Source: a virus
IMG/VR virus record: IMGVR_UViG_3300027668_001405
Span: 1 to 64,000 of that record
Direction: 5' to 3' (one strand)
Length of the DNA stretch: 64,000 nt
The translations under genes and the position numbers were made by a program. This document shows positions 24,341-32,157 of the stretch, piece after piece (the stretch's first letter is position 1; each line of letters starts with the position of its first letter). Below the pieces are notes generated by a model. The model did not search any database. It was not told where the DNA came from and saw nothing but the letters and a program-made list of their open reading frames with translations.

Positions 24341-25090
24341 ATGAGTACTCGAGATATCGTGCAAGACGTAGTTAAGCACACAGCAGGTTTAGGCTTTATT
24401 ACTTCAGTAAAAGTAACAGGCACAGACGAATCAACAACATTAGACGCAATGGATGCAGATCGCACAGTGATCTTGCAAGCTAAATTGCATAACAATGTTA
24501 CAGAGTTTACAGGTGAATTTGGACTTGGGAACCTTGGGTTCTTAGCAGGTGTAAGTGCATTACAAAACTATCAAGCAGAAGATGCTACAGTAGACGTAGT
24601 GTCACGTGAACGCAATGGCGTATCAGTTCCAGATCATTTGATGTTTAAAGACAAAGACGGCAATACTGATCAGTATCGTTTTATGTCTAAAGAGATTATT
24701 GAACAAACACTACAAACTGTAAAGTTTAAAGGTGTAGAGTGGGATGTAACGTTTGAACCTACTAAAGCTAAGGTTGCAGAACTTCAAGCAGTAGCAGGTA
24801 TTTACGGTGGCATTGAACCTAACTTTACTGTTAAGACAGTAGATGGTAATTTGATTATTACAGTTGGTGCCGCAGACGGTAGCTTTACAGGTAAGCGAAC
24901 ATTTGCTATGAACGTGAATGGTGAGATTACAGAAGGCTATGCATGGCCACTTAACCAAGTACTAGCAATTCTTAAATTAGGAATGAGCGGTGCATGTGTA
25001 ATGCAAATTAGTAAAAAAGGTGCATTGATGATTTCAGTAGATTCTGGAATTGGAAAGTATGATTACATTCTACCAGCATTAACAGTTTAA
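24341..25090 (+). CDS. candidate sliding clamp (gp45/PCNA-like fold)
   Basis: 249 residues, about right for a phage clamp subunit. It has the alternating strand/helix pattern of clamps: LGNLGFLAGVSALQNY (the loop before a short helix), repeated beta segments, and the ending GALMISVDSGIGKYDYILPA, like a clamp's last strands. In T4-type phages the clamp serves replication and late transcription, which would suit the late promoter motifs here. No single motif proves it. A structural protein is an alternative. Confidence 0.5.
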   Translation: MSTRDIVQDVVKHTAGLGFITSVKVTGTDESTTLDAMDADRTVILQAKLHNNVTEFTGEFGLGNLGFLAGVSALQNYQAEDATVDVVSRERNGVSVPDHLMFKDKDGNTDQYRFMSKEIIEQTLQTVKFKGVEWDVTFEPTKAKVAELQAVAGIYGGIEPNFTVKTVDGNLIITVGAADGSFTGKRTFAMNVNGEITEGYAWPLNQVLAILKLGMSGACVMQISKKGALMISVDSGIGKYDYILPALTV

Positions 25091-25105
25091 CCAGAAGAGA
25101 TTAGT

Positions 25106-26602
25106 ATGCCTAACAGAAAAGACTTAACAACTAGCAATAAAGACTACAGTGTGTTCCTTCCGAGTATCAGTAGTTTTTATTCAAAGTTCATTGCACAAGC
25201 ACAGAAGCGTCCAGACTTTGTAACACCAGAGCGTATGCCAGATGGGTTTGAGTATGGGATAGATGGCTTTGACTTTTTAAAGCCTAAGGAAGAAACCTAC
25301 TATAATTATAAATGGGGTCTTTACTCTGCCGGGCATGCTACTCGTGACACAGCTAAGAGTGATGTACAGGAACCAATGATCCAGAAACGTGACAGGGAAA
25401 AGACTTTTATCCTTGGTGACAGTGGTGGGTTCCAAATTGCTACTGGTGTAATCAAATGTGATTGGCCTAACTTTAAAACAGATGATGCTTTGCGTTCGCA
25501 AATCTTAAACTGGTTAGAGCATACAGCAGATTACAGTATGGTGTTGGATATTCCAACACTAGCGGCTGCACCACCTCTTAATGCTAAAACAGGATTAACT
25601 GATTGGGTTGACTGTTTAGAATATACAATGCATAACAATGATTACTTTCTAAAACATAGACAAGGTAAAACTAAGTTCCTTAACGTATTACAAGGCAACA
25701 ACGAGTCGCAAGCTGATCAATGGTATGATGCAGTTAAGCATTATCCATTTGAAGGTTGGGCAATGGCTGGTTATAACATGAAGCAATTACATCTTGCACT
25801 ACGTAGACTTATTGTTATGCGTGATGAGAAGATGCTTGATCCTGGACGTGACTTAGTACACTACTTAGGTACAAGTAAATTGAATTGGTCTTGTATTTTT
25901 ACAGCTATCCAACGTAACCTACGTGAAACTGTTAACCCTAACATGATGGTAACATATGATGCCGCTAGTCCGTTTATTACAACAGCTAAAGGTCAAGCAT
26001 ATACACAGCATGTACACAGGAATAACAAGTTCAGTTATGTAATGGAACAAGCGGTAGACGACAAACGTTTTCAACACAGTCAGATTCCTTTCCCATACAA
26101 TAGTCCAATTGGAGAACGTATGGTAATGGGTGACTTGTGTCATATGGGTCCAGGTATGCTTAACAAACTTGGCAAGGAAGGTAAGACAAGTTGGGATAGT
26201 TTCTCATACTTCTTACTAATGGCACACAACGTTTATCAACATATTGAAGCATGTCAACGTGCTAACACACTAGCTGACATTGCAACTACTAGATATCAGC
26301 CTAGCCACTTAGAGTGGAATAAAGTTAAGCCTGGGCAAAGTGAATTTGACTTGTGGGTACCACGTGATGTAATTTACGTTACAGAGTTTATCAACAAGTT
26401 ATTTAAGAGCGAAACGCCTATGCAGTTACTAGATGAAGGCGAAGCTATGTTAACACACTTTAGCGGAATGAAATCTATTAAGAGTACACAGAGTGCATTT
26501 GATAGTTTATTTGCAGGCGGAGTTGAATCTCAAGGTACAGCAGATACAGAGTTTACCTTGGAACAAGCAGAAGCCGCAGAAGATTTCCTAGAGGGTTTAT
26601 AA
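25106..26602 (+). CDS. dpdA: tRNA-guanine-transglycosylase-like enzyme (DpdA type)
   Basis: 498 residues. FILGDSGGFQIATG carries the D-S-G-G-F-Q motif of the TGT superfamily (D105), used to bind or exchange guanine. Other TGT-like steps are DYSMVLDIPTL, FLNVLQGNNE, GWAMAGYNMK and VTYDAASPF. It is longer than bacterial TGT. In phages, the related DpdA swaps guanine in DNA for a 7-deazaguanine. FolE and QueE in this window make precursors for this pathway, supporting a DNA role. Confidence 0.8.
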   Translation: MPNRKDLTTSNKDYSVFLPSISSFYSKFIAQAQKRPDFVTPERMPDGFEYGIDGFDFLKPKEETYYNYKWGLYSAGHATRDTAKSDVQEPMIQKRDREKTFILGDSGGFQIATGVIKCDWPNFKTDDALRSQILNWLEHTADYSMVLDIPTLAAAPPLNAKTGLTDWVDCLEYTMHNNDYFLKHRQGKTKFLNVLQGNNESQADQWYDAVKHYPFEGWAMAGYNMKQLHLALRRLIVMRDEKMLDPGRDLVHYLGTSKLNWSCIFTAIQRNLRETVNPNMMVTYDAASPFITTAKGQAYTQHVHRNNKFSYVMEQAVDDKRFQHSQIPFPYNSPIGERMVMGDLCHMGPGMLNKLGKEGKTSWDSFSYFLLMAHNVYQHIEACQRANTLADIATTRYQPSHLEWNKVKPGQSEFDLWVPRDVIYVTEFINKLFKSETPMQLLDEGEAMLTHFSGMKSIKSTQSAFDSLFAGGVESQGTADTEFTLEQAEAAEDFLEGL

Positions 26603-26623
26603 TAACAATCAGGGAGTAGATAA

Positions 26624-26818
26624 ATGGGAACTGGAACAATTAATAGTAAGAAACGCTATATGGCATCTCTAACAGAGAAGCATAGAACACTTGACAAAGA
26701 GATAATTACGTTGTATAATAACAATACAAGCGACGACATTGTTAAGGCAAAGAAAACTGAGAAGTTGCAGTTAAAACAGCAAATCGTAAAACTTGAAGAA
26801 CAAATTAATAATCTATAA
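26624..26818 (+). CDS. small coiled-coil protein, DUF465/YdcH-like
   Basis: 64 residues. SLTEKHRTLDKEI followed by KTEKLQLKQQIVKLEEQI closely follows the short YdcH/DUF465 pattern of two antiparallel helices. Its function in bacteria is unclear. Confidence 0.6.
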   Translation: MGTGTINSKKRYMASLTEKHRTLDKEIITLYNNNTSDDIVKAKKTEKLQLKQQIVKLEEQINNL

Positions 26819-26828
26819 AGGTAGTTAA

Positions 26829-27359
26829 ATGAAACGAGATTACACATCAAGCACAAATGTTACAGGCGTAACATATTTTGTAGGCACTGAAATTGAACAC
26901 ACTCCAACATTTGGTATGAAAACACTATTTGTTGTTGGTATGCAACGTTTAGAAGAAGTACAAGAGCTAGCTAAAACTAACAAGGTTGAAGCTATATACT
27001 TAGGTGCTAATCAAAGTTTCGATATTACTGGAGAACATGGTACTGATGAAGAACAAGAAGGTTGGGATTCATTAGTTAAAGGTCTTGTAAAGGATTACTT
27101 TGTAACTCTCGATTTTGATTTAACTTGCATAGAATGGATCCAGGAGTCTGGGTACAGCGAGTATAATAATTTTATCCCAATGGTCAGTGTTAAGGTTCCA
27201 TACGCTGAACTACTAGGATATAATACTTGTATTAAGATTGATGATATTGATTTTAATGCAACAAACAAAGGTGTGTGGACACATAGTCTACATTCTTTAA
27301 TGAACCGTAACAAGTTCACAAGTTGGAACCAATATAAACAAGACGAAATAATTGAATAG
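26829..27359 (+). CDS. unknown protein
   Basis: 176 residues. The N-terminal half has TLFVVGMQRLEEVQELA and AIYLGANQSFD, a Rossmann-like alternation; the C-terminal part is acidic and aromatic (LTCIEWIQESGYSEY). It lies between DpdA and the QueD-like candidate, so a link to base modification is possible but not shown. Confidence 0.55.
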   Translation: MKRDYTSSTNVTGVTYFVGTEIEHTPTFGMKTLFVVGMQRLEEVQELAKTNKVEAIYLGANQSFDITGEHGTDEEQEGWDSLVKGLVKDYFVTLDFDLTCIEWIQESGYSEYNNFIPMVSVKVPYAELLGYNTCIKIDDIDFNATNKGVWTHSLHSLMNRNKFTSWNQYKQDEIIE

Positions 27360-27370
27360 GAGAATATACA

Positions 27371-27580
27371 ATGCCAAAGAAGATTCGTTTAATGGATGAT
27401 GCGACAGCAACAGCCGACACAGTAGGTGCTACTACAGGTGCTAAAACACATGAAGAAGCAATCAGTGCAGAAGTAAATATGGAAATAACTACTAAAGCAC
27501 TAATGAAGTATCTTGAAGCAATTGATTGGAAGCTATGGGAAATGCTTAAGATCATGAAGAAGCAAGAAGAAGAAAAGTAA
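27371..27580 (+). CDS. small protein, unknown
   Basis: 69 residues. Ala/Thr-rich opening (DDATATADTVGATTG), then a charged helix ending in MKKQEEEK. Good ribosome site (TAGGAGAATATACA). One base separates its stop from the next start. Function unknown. Confidence 0.55.
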   Translation: MPKKIRLMDDATATADTVGATTGAKTHEEAISAEVNMEITTKALMKYLEAIDWKLWEMLKIMKKQEEEK

Positions 27581-27581
27581 A

Positions 27582-27977
27582 ATGTTAGATATTGCACAAC
27601 GTCAAATTTGGGTTACGTTTCAGAAAGAAGGCATACATTTGTATCCTGGCGCTGATAAAGATCCAGCCTTGGCTACAGATAAGTGGGACGATGTAAGTTT
27701 CTTGGGCTATGCTCATAGGCACATCTTTCACTTTCGTGTAGCAATTGATGTATTCCATGATGACCGAGATATTGAATTTATTCAATTCAAACGTTGGTTG
27801 GAGTCGCTTTACAGCGGTGACATTTTAACACTTAACCACAGGAGTTGTGAGATGATTGGTGAAGAACTTGCTAATCAAATTCATAACAAATATCCAGGTC
27901 GTTCGATAACTATTAGCGTTGCAGAAGATAACGAAAATGGTGCTACAATGACATTTAATCCACAACTAAAAGGATAG
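27582..27977 (+). CDS. QueD-like (6-carboxytetrahydropterin synthase-like) candidate
   Basis: 131 residues. HRHIFHF puts histidines at 45, 47 and 50 on a strand, like the zinc-binding His pair of QueD, and the end (CEMIGEELANQIHNKY, then ITISVAEDNENGA) follows the QueD helix and last strand carrying the catalytic Glu. The first QueD His and the catalytic Cys are not obvious. It would bridge FolE (30485) and QueE (39897). It may also be a degenerate relative with another role. Confidence 0.35.
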   Translation: MLDIAQRQIWVTFQKEGIHLYPGADKDPALATDKWDDVSFLGYAHRHIFHFRVAIDVFHDDRDIEFIQFKRWLESLYSGDILTLNHRSCEMIGEELANQIHNKYPGRSITISVAEDNENGATMTFNPQLKG

Positions 27978-27982
27978 CTATT

Positions 27983-28339
27983 ATGTCGACTAATAATAAT
28001 GACAAAAGCGCCTCAGTTAACTTTTTTAAGTTAACTGGATACTACAACATTAATGATATTAAGTATGATCTTCTTAAAATCATTGCCCCATATGATGGGT
28101 ATATGTATAACGAAAAAGAGACTGAGAAACTTCTCGGTGTGTTTGAATCGTACTTAGGCGATCTCAAACGTTCTTTCAAAATCTTCTCATTTGTTATTGA
28201 GAATACTGAGAAAGAAAACGCAATTACATTTGATATTCAAATTAAGATGCAAAAAGATCGAAGCCCTAAGAAGCTTAAAATTCACGTAGGGAAACTTTGG
28301 GTAGAAGTAAAACCTAAGGTAGAGCCGACAGATGCGTAA
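27983..28339 (+). CDS. unknown small protein
   Basis: 118 residues with mixed helices and strands (VFESYLGDLKRSFKIFSFVI, KKLKIHVGKLWVEV). It overlaps the glycosyltransferase start by 8 bases. Function unknown. Confidence 0.55.
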   Translation: MSTNNNDKSASVNFFKLTGYYNINDIKYDLLKIIAPYDGYMYNEKETEKLLGVFESYLGDLKRSFKIFSFVIENTEKENAITFDIQIKMQKDRSPKKLKIHVGKLWVEVKPKVEPTDA

Positions 28340-29513
28340 GCTATTTTACATGGGGTTAGAACCCTACGAAGGCAGGTATACATTACAGTTGCAAGACTGG
28401 AGTGAACGTGCTTTCAAGAAGCGTGGGATAGAATATGTAGTTGTTCCTGGCGAGACAATTGACGACACTAAAGCAATTAGTGTTGGACAAGTATTAGATG
28501 CACATGGACGTTCGTTCTTTGGAATGAGCCAACTAATGAATCTAGTACAGATGATGCGTAGCGGAGAATGTAGTGGGGAGGATGTTGTTTTCTTTGAAGA
28601 CATGTTTCAACCTGGTATGGAATCTCTACCATACATTATGTGTCAGATACCAGAAGAGCAACGACCTAAAATATTCTTGCGTTGTTTAGCACAGGCAGTA
28701 GACCCAGATGACTTTGTTCATGTATGGGGTATGAGCAAGTGGATGTCTTTATACGAGCAGATGTGTAATGAGATTCCTAACGTTCATATACTAGCAACAA
28801 ACGAAGAAATGGTTGCACATATGCGTATTGCTAATTGGACTGCTCCAATTTTTAATATCAGTGGACTTAGCTTTGGTAAGGAAGAAGTTCTTACTAGAGT
28901 GGAACACAAAGTTAAACCATGGAAAGAACGTAGTGACCGTGTAGTATTTGCGGCACGTTTTGATCAAGAGAAACAGCCAGACTTTTTTATGGATGTTATT
29001 GAAAAGGTTAAAGCAATACGTCCTGACGTTGAGTTTGCAGTGCTAAGTGGCGGACCATTACGTAGCAACAATCAGAAGTATTTAGATCGTGCGTTACAGA
29101 TGGAACAAGATGGTAAACTAACAATCCTTAAAGACTTACAAAAGAATGATTACTACAATGTAGTTAATGATTCTAAAGTTATGTTCAATTGTGCATTGCA
29201 AGACTGGGTATCTAATACCGTAAGTGAAGCAGACGCATTAGGTTGTAATGTTGTTTATCCTGCATACAGAAGTTTCCCTGAAACATTTGCTAACGACTAT
29301 ACTAGACTTTACACACCGTGGAGTCAAGACAGTGCAGTTGAAAAGATTCTAGCTGGTCTAGATTGGCCTAGTGAGAACATGGGAAAAATTAGTAACTGGA
29401 CTGATGGTACAATCGATCGTATGATTGACATCATGGAAGGAAGCTACAAGAAGAACATATGGGCTCGTAACGATAATCGTTATAGAGATCACGTAGCGGA
29501 GGCAAAGTATTAA
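28332..29513 (+). CDS. GT-B fold glycosyltransferase (GT4-like)
   Basis: 393 residues. The second half carries the recognisable donor domain: VVFAARFDQEKQPDFFMDVI (start of the nucleotide-sugar binding half), VEFAVLSGGPL, and a final SEADALGCNVVYP that stands for the E-x7-E-like region of GT4 enzymes. The first half is the acceptor domain. It would transfer a sugar to DNA, a glycan or a protein. A sugar epimerase gene follows directly. Confidence 0.75.
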   Translation: MRKLFYMGLEPYEGRYTLQLQDWSERAFKKRGIEYVVVPGETIDDTKAISVGQVLDAHGRSFFGMSQLMNLVQMMRSGECSGEDVVFFEDMFQPGMESLPYIMCQIPEEQRPKIFLRCLAQAVDPDDFVHVWGMSKWMSLYEQMCNEIPNVHILATNEEMVAHMRIANWTAPIFNISGLSFGKEEVLTRVEHKVKPWKERSDRVVFAARFDQEKQPDFFMDVIEKVKAIRPDVEFAVLSGGPLRSNNQKYLDRALQMEQDGKLTILKDLQKNDYYNVVNDSKVMFNCALQDWVSNTVSEADALGCNVVYPAYRSFPETFANDYTRLYTPWSQDSAVEKILAGLDWPSENMGKISNWTDGTIDRMIDIMEGSYKKNIWARNDNRYRDHVAEAKY

Positions 29514-30470
29514 ATGAGAATACTAGTAACAGGAGCCAGTGGTTATATTGGTGCTCAAACATGTAAGGCGTTATCGCAGTATCATGAAATAGTAGCAGTT
29601 GATCGCAACACAGTCAAGCACAACTACTTTAAAGAGTTTTATTGCGAAGACTATGGATCGTTTGAAGTGCAACAGTTACTACTCAATATTGATGCTGTGG
29701 TGCATATTGGTGCAACTAGTTTAGTAGGCCCTAGTGTTTTAGACCCTAGCAAGTACTACAAAAATAATGTTGTATCAACTATTGCATTGTTAGATGCATG
29801 CAAGGCACAAGGCGTTAAACGTGTTGTCTTTGCAAGCAGTGCCGCAACTTATGGGGAACCAAAGGAAGATGTATGTACAGAATCTGGACAGCATGAACCG
29901 GTTAACCCTTATGGTTGGAGTAAGCGTATGACAGAGATTATGCTAGCAGATTATGCTACAGCATATGGAATTAACAGTGTTAGTTGTCGCTTCTTTAACG
30001 TAGCAGGTGCAGACTTAGAAGGCGAGTTTGGACAGGAGAAACAAGCTACACATATTATTGCTAAGATTATGGAACTTGCTTTGGATAACAAAGAGTTTAC
30101 ATTAAATGGCGATGGCTTTGGCACACCAGATGGAACATGTGTAAGAGATTACGTACATGTACATGATGTTGCTAGAGGTTTAGGTATGGCATTAGACTTC
30201 ACAGAGAACAACAAAGGCGCATTTAGATTTAACATGGGTAACGGAAAAGGTTACAGCAACATGGATATTATAAATGCAGTAAAAGAGCACACGCCTTTAG
30301 ATCCAACGTATAAAGTTGGACCAGCACGTGCAGGCGACCCAGCCACACTAATAGCAGACAGTACATTAGCTAACAGGGTATTAAAATGGACACCAAATTA
30401 TGGGCTTGACACAATAGTAAAGACAGCGTATAATTATTATATCAAAAACAATAAGACATCCACGTCTTAA
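29514..30470 (+). CDS. NAD-dependent sugar epimerase (GalE-like)
   Basis: 318 residues, an extended short-chain dehydrogenase. GASGYIG at 7-13 binds NAD; YGWSK gives the catalytic Tyr133 and Lys137; SSAATYGEP supplies the serine and threonine. The closest family is UDP-glucose 4-epimerase. It directly follows the glycosyltransferase and probably prepares its donor. A related nucleotide-sugar epimerase is possible. Confidence 0.85.
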   Translation: MRILVTGASGYIGAQTCKALSQYHEIVAVDRNTVKHNYFKEFYCEDYGSFEVQQLLLNIDAVVHIGATSLVGPSVLDPSKYYKNNVVSTIALLDACKAQGVKRVVFASSAATYGEPKEDVCTESGQHEPVNPYGWSKRMTEIMLADYATAYGINSVSCRFFNVAGADLEGEFGQEKQATHIIAKIMELALDNKEFTLNGDGFGTPDGTCVRDYVHVHDVARGLGMALDFTENNKGAFRFNMGNGKGYSNMDIINAVKEHTPLDPTYKVGPARAGDPATLIADSTLANRVLKWTPNYGLDTIVKTAYNYYIKNNKTSTS

Positions 30471-30484
30471 ACTCGGAGAACAGA

Positions 30485-31171
30485 ATGACTAAGTCAGAAC
30501 AAATAAAGGCCCGCCTAAAACTAGGCAACATACGTTACTGGGCAGGCGATAACATTTCAGAAGTAATGCAAGAAGGCGACAAGGAAGAACTAATTGAAGA
30601 ACTAGTTCCTAAGTTTGAGGCTGTTCTTGACAGTTTACTAATTGATCGAGAAAACGATCCTAACAGTAAAGACACAGGTAGACGTCTAGCAAAGATGTAT
30701 ATCAAAGAATTAATGAGTGGGCGATATGAACCCATCCCAAACGCAACAGCATTTCCTAACCATATAAGTGAAGGTTATAGAGGTATGCTAGTTATCCGTA
30801 GTGAACTTACAAGTGTATGTTCACATCATCATCAACCAGTTAAAGGAGTTGCATACATAGGTATTATTGCATCTGAGAAGTTAATTGGTTTATCAAAGTA
30901 TACTCGTATTGCACAATGGTGTGCAAGGCGTGGAACGTTACAAGAAGAACTATGTAATGATATTACCGCTGAAATTATGAAAGCAACAGGTAGTAAAAAC
31001 GTAGGTGTTTATATTCAAGCAACACACGGTTGTTGTGAGAACAGAGGCATTATGGCACATAGTAGTCTAACACAGACAACAGTATTAGAAGGCTCGTTTA
31101 ACACAGACCCAGGAACTAAAACTGAATTCTTTAACAACATTAAATTACAACAGGAGTTTGCACCAAGATGA
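30485..31171 (+). CDS. folE: GTP cyclohydrolase I
   Basis: 228 residues. The zinc site is clear: CSHHHQP (C112 with the adjacent histidines) and HGCCENRGI (H181, C183). The C-terminal SLTQTTVLEG is also typical. FolE opens GTP to make dihydroneopterin triphosphate, the first step to folate and to 7-deazaguanines. With QueE and DpdA in this window the second use is more likely. The next gene overlaps by ATGA. Confidence 0.92.
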   Translation: MTKSEQIKARLKLGNIRYWAGDNISEVMQEGDKEELIEELVPKFEAVLDSLLIDRENDPNSKDTGRRLAKMYIKELMSGRYEPIPNATAFPNHISEGYRGMLVIRSELTSVCSHHHQPVKGVAYIGIIASEKLIGLSKYTRIAQWCARRGTLQEELCNDITAEIMKATGSKNVGVYIQATHGCCENRGIMAHSSLTQTTVLEGSFNTDPGTKTEFFNNIKLQQEFAPR

Positions 31172-31716
31172 TAGAAAAAGTATATTATACATGGAAAGAC
31201 ATTGAACATCAGATTCAAGTCATTGGAAATTTAATGGCAGCTGATGGTTGGCGTCCAGATTACATTGTAGGATTAACACGTGGTGGATTAGTTCCAGCCG
31301 TAATTATGTCCAACTCAACTGGTATTCCAATGCATGCATTAGATGTTAGGTTCCGTGATACTAACGAAATGTACGGCCCAGAAAGCAATACATGGATGGC
31401 TGAAGATGCACTTGGTTATGATGGTACAGAAGACTTTAAGTCTTACAACAAAAAGAACATTCTAATTATGGACGACATTAATGATTCCGGTCGCACACTG
31501 TCTTGGATTAAACAAGACTGGCGAGGTGGATGTTTACCAGACAGCCCAGCATGGGATAGTATATGGGGTAGCAATGTTCGTACAGCATGTCTAATTGACA
31601 ATGGTGGCAGTGGCTTTGGCGACTGTGATTATACAGCATTAGAGATAAACAAAATGGAACGTGACCAATGGATTGTATTTCCATGGGAAGGCGAACGTAA
31701 CTACGGACAAGCATAA
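31168..31716 (+). CDS. type I phosphoribosyltransferase
   Basis: 182 residues. LIMDDINDSGRTLSW is the PRPP-binding motif (two acidic residues, then the phosphate loop) and YIVGLTRGGLVPAVIM is the other conserved strand. This resembles xanthine/guanine or hypoxanthine phosphoribosyltransferases, joining a base with PRPP. It is coupled to folE by ATGA, so it may salvage guanine or handle a deazaguanine base. The exact base is unknown. Confidence 0.8.
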   Translation: MIEKVYYTWKDIEHQIQVIGNLMAADGWRPDYIVGLTRGGLVPAVIMSNSTGIPMHALDVRFRDTNEMYGPESNTWMAEDALGYDGTEDFKSYNKKNILIMDDINDSGRTLSWIKQDWRGGCLPDSPAWDSIWGSNVRTACLIDNGGSGFGDCDYTALEINKMERDQWIVFPWEGERNYGQA

Positions 31717-32051
31717 TGTCAGCTCAAAAACATTACTCAGGTGGACTTGTAACTTCAACAGTACAGGGCAAAGGAACACTTGGCCCTATTACTACAATTA
31801 GTAACGCTAGTAGTGGATCGTTTATAACATCAAACGGAACTACAATACCACTGAACAACAACTCAATAACAACTTCTTCTGCACAGCCTAGCATAATAAT
31901 ACAGCACGACGGTATAGATATAGATGTAGGCAAAGTATTGCAAGAACTTCAGCTATATAAGACTGTATTTTCAGACATATTGACTGAAATGGGCGTTGAT
32001 GTGCCTACTAAAGTAGAAAAACACCGTTTTATACAAAAACTTTCAAAATAA
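31716..32051 (+). CDS. Ser/Thr-rich small protein, unknown
   Basis: 111 residues, coupled by TAATG. Ser/Thr/Asn-rich first half (TTISNASSGSFITSN), then a helix (VGKVLQELQLYKTVFSDI). Its last codons (KLSK, TCAAAATAA) and the following AT-rich run resemble the end of the gene at 50901-51119, which hints at a shared 3'-end/promoter cassette. Confidence 0.55.
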   Translation: MSAQKHYSGGLVTSTVQGKGTLGPITTISNASSGSFITSNGTTIPLNNNSITTSSAQPSIIIQHDGIDIDVGKVLQELQLYKTVFSDILTEMGVDVPTKVEKHRFIQKLSK

Positions 32052-32075
32052 ATCAAATAAACCAAGACTTTTCGG

Positions 32076-32104
32076 TTGACAACCACCCTGTTTCATCGTA
32101 TAAT
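32076..32104 (+). promoter_or_regulatory. early promoter with upstream A-rich repeats
   Basis: TTGACA at 32076-32081 and TATAAT at 32099-32104, spacing 17. It is preceded by repeated AAATAAA(T/C)C, also found upstream of the promoter at 51154; this may act as an UP element. It drives the subtilase. Confidence 0.85.
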
Positions 32105-32157
32105 ATATATACAAGTTAGAAATTTAACAGTTTTATAACACGTCAGGAGACAACACT

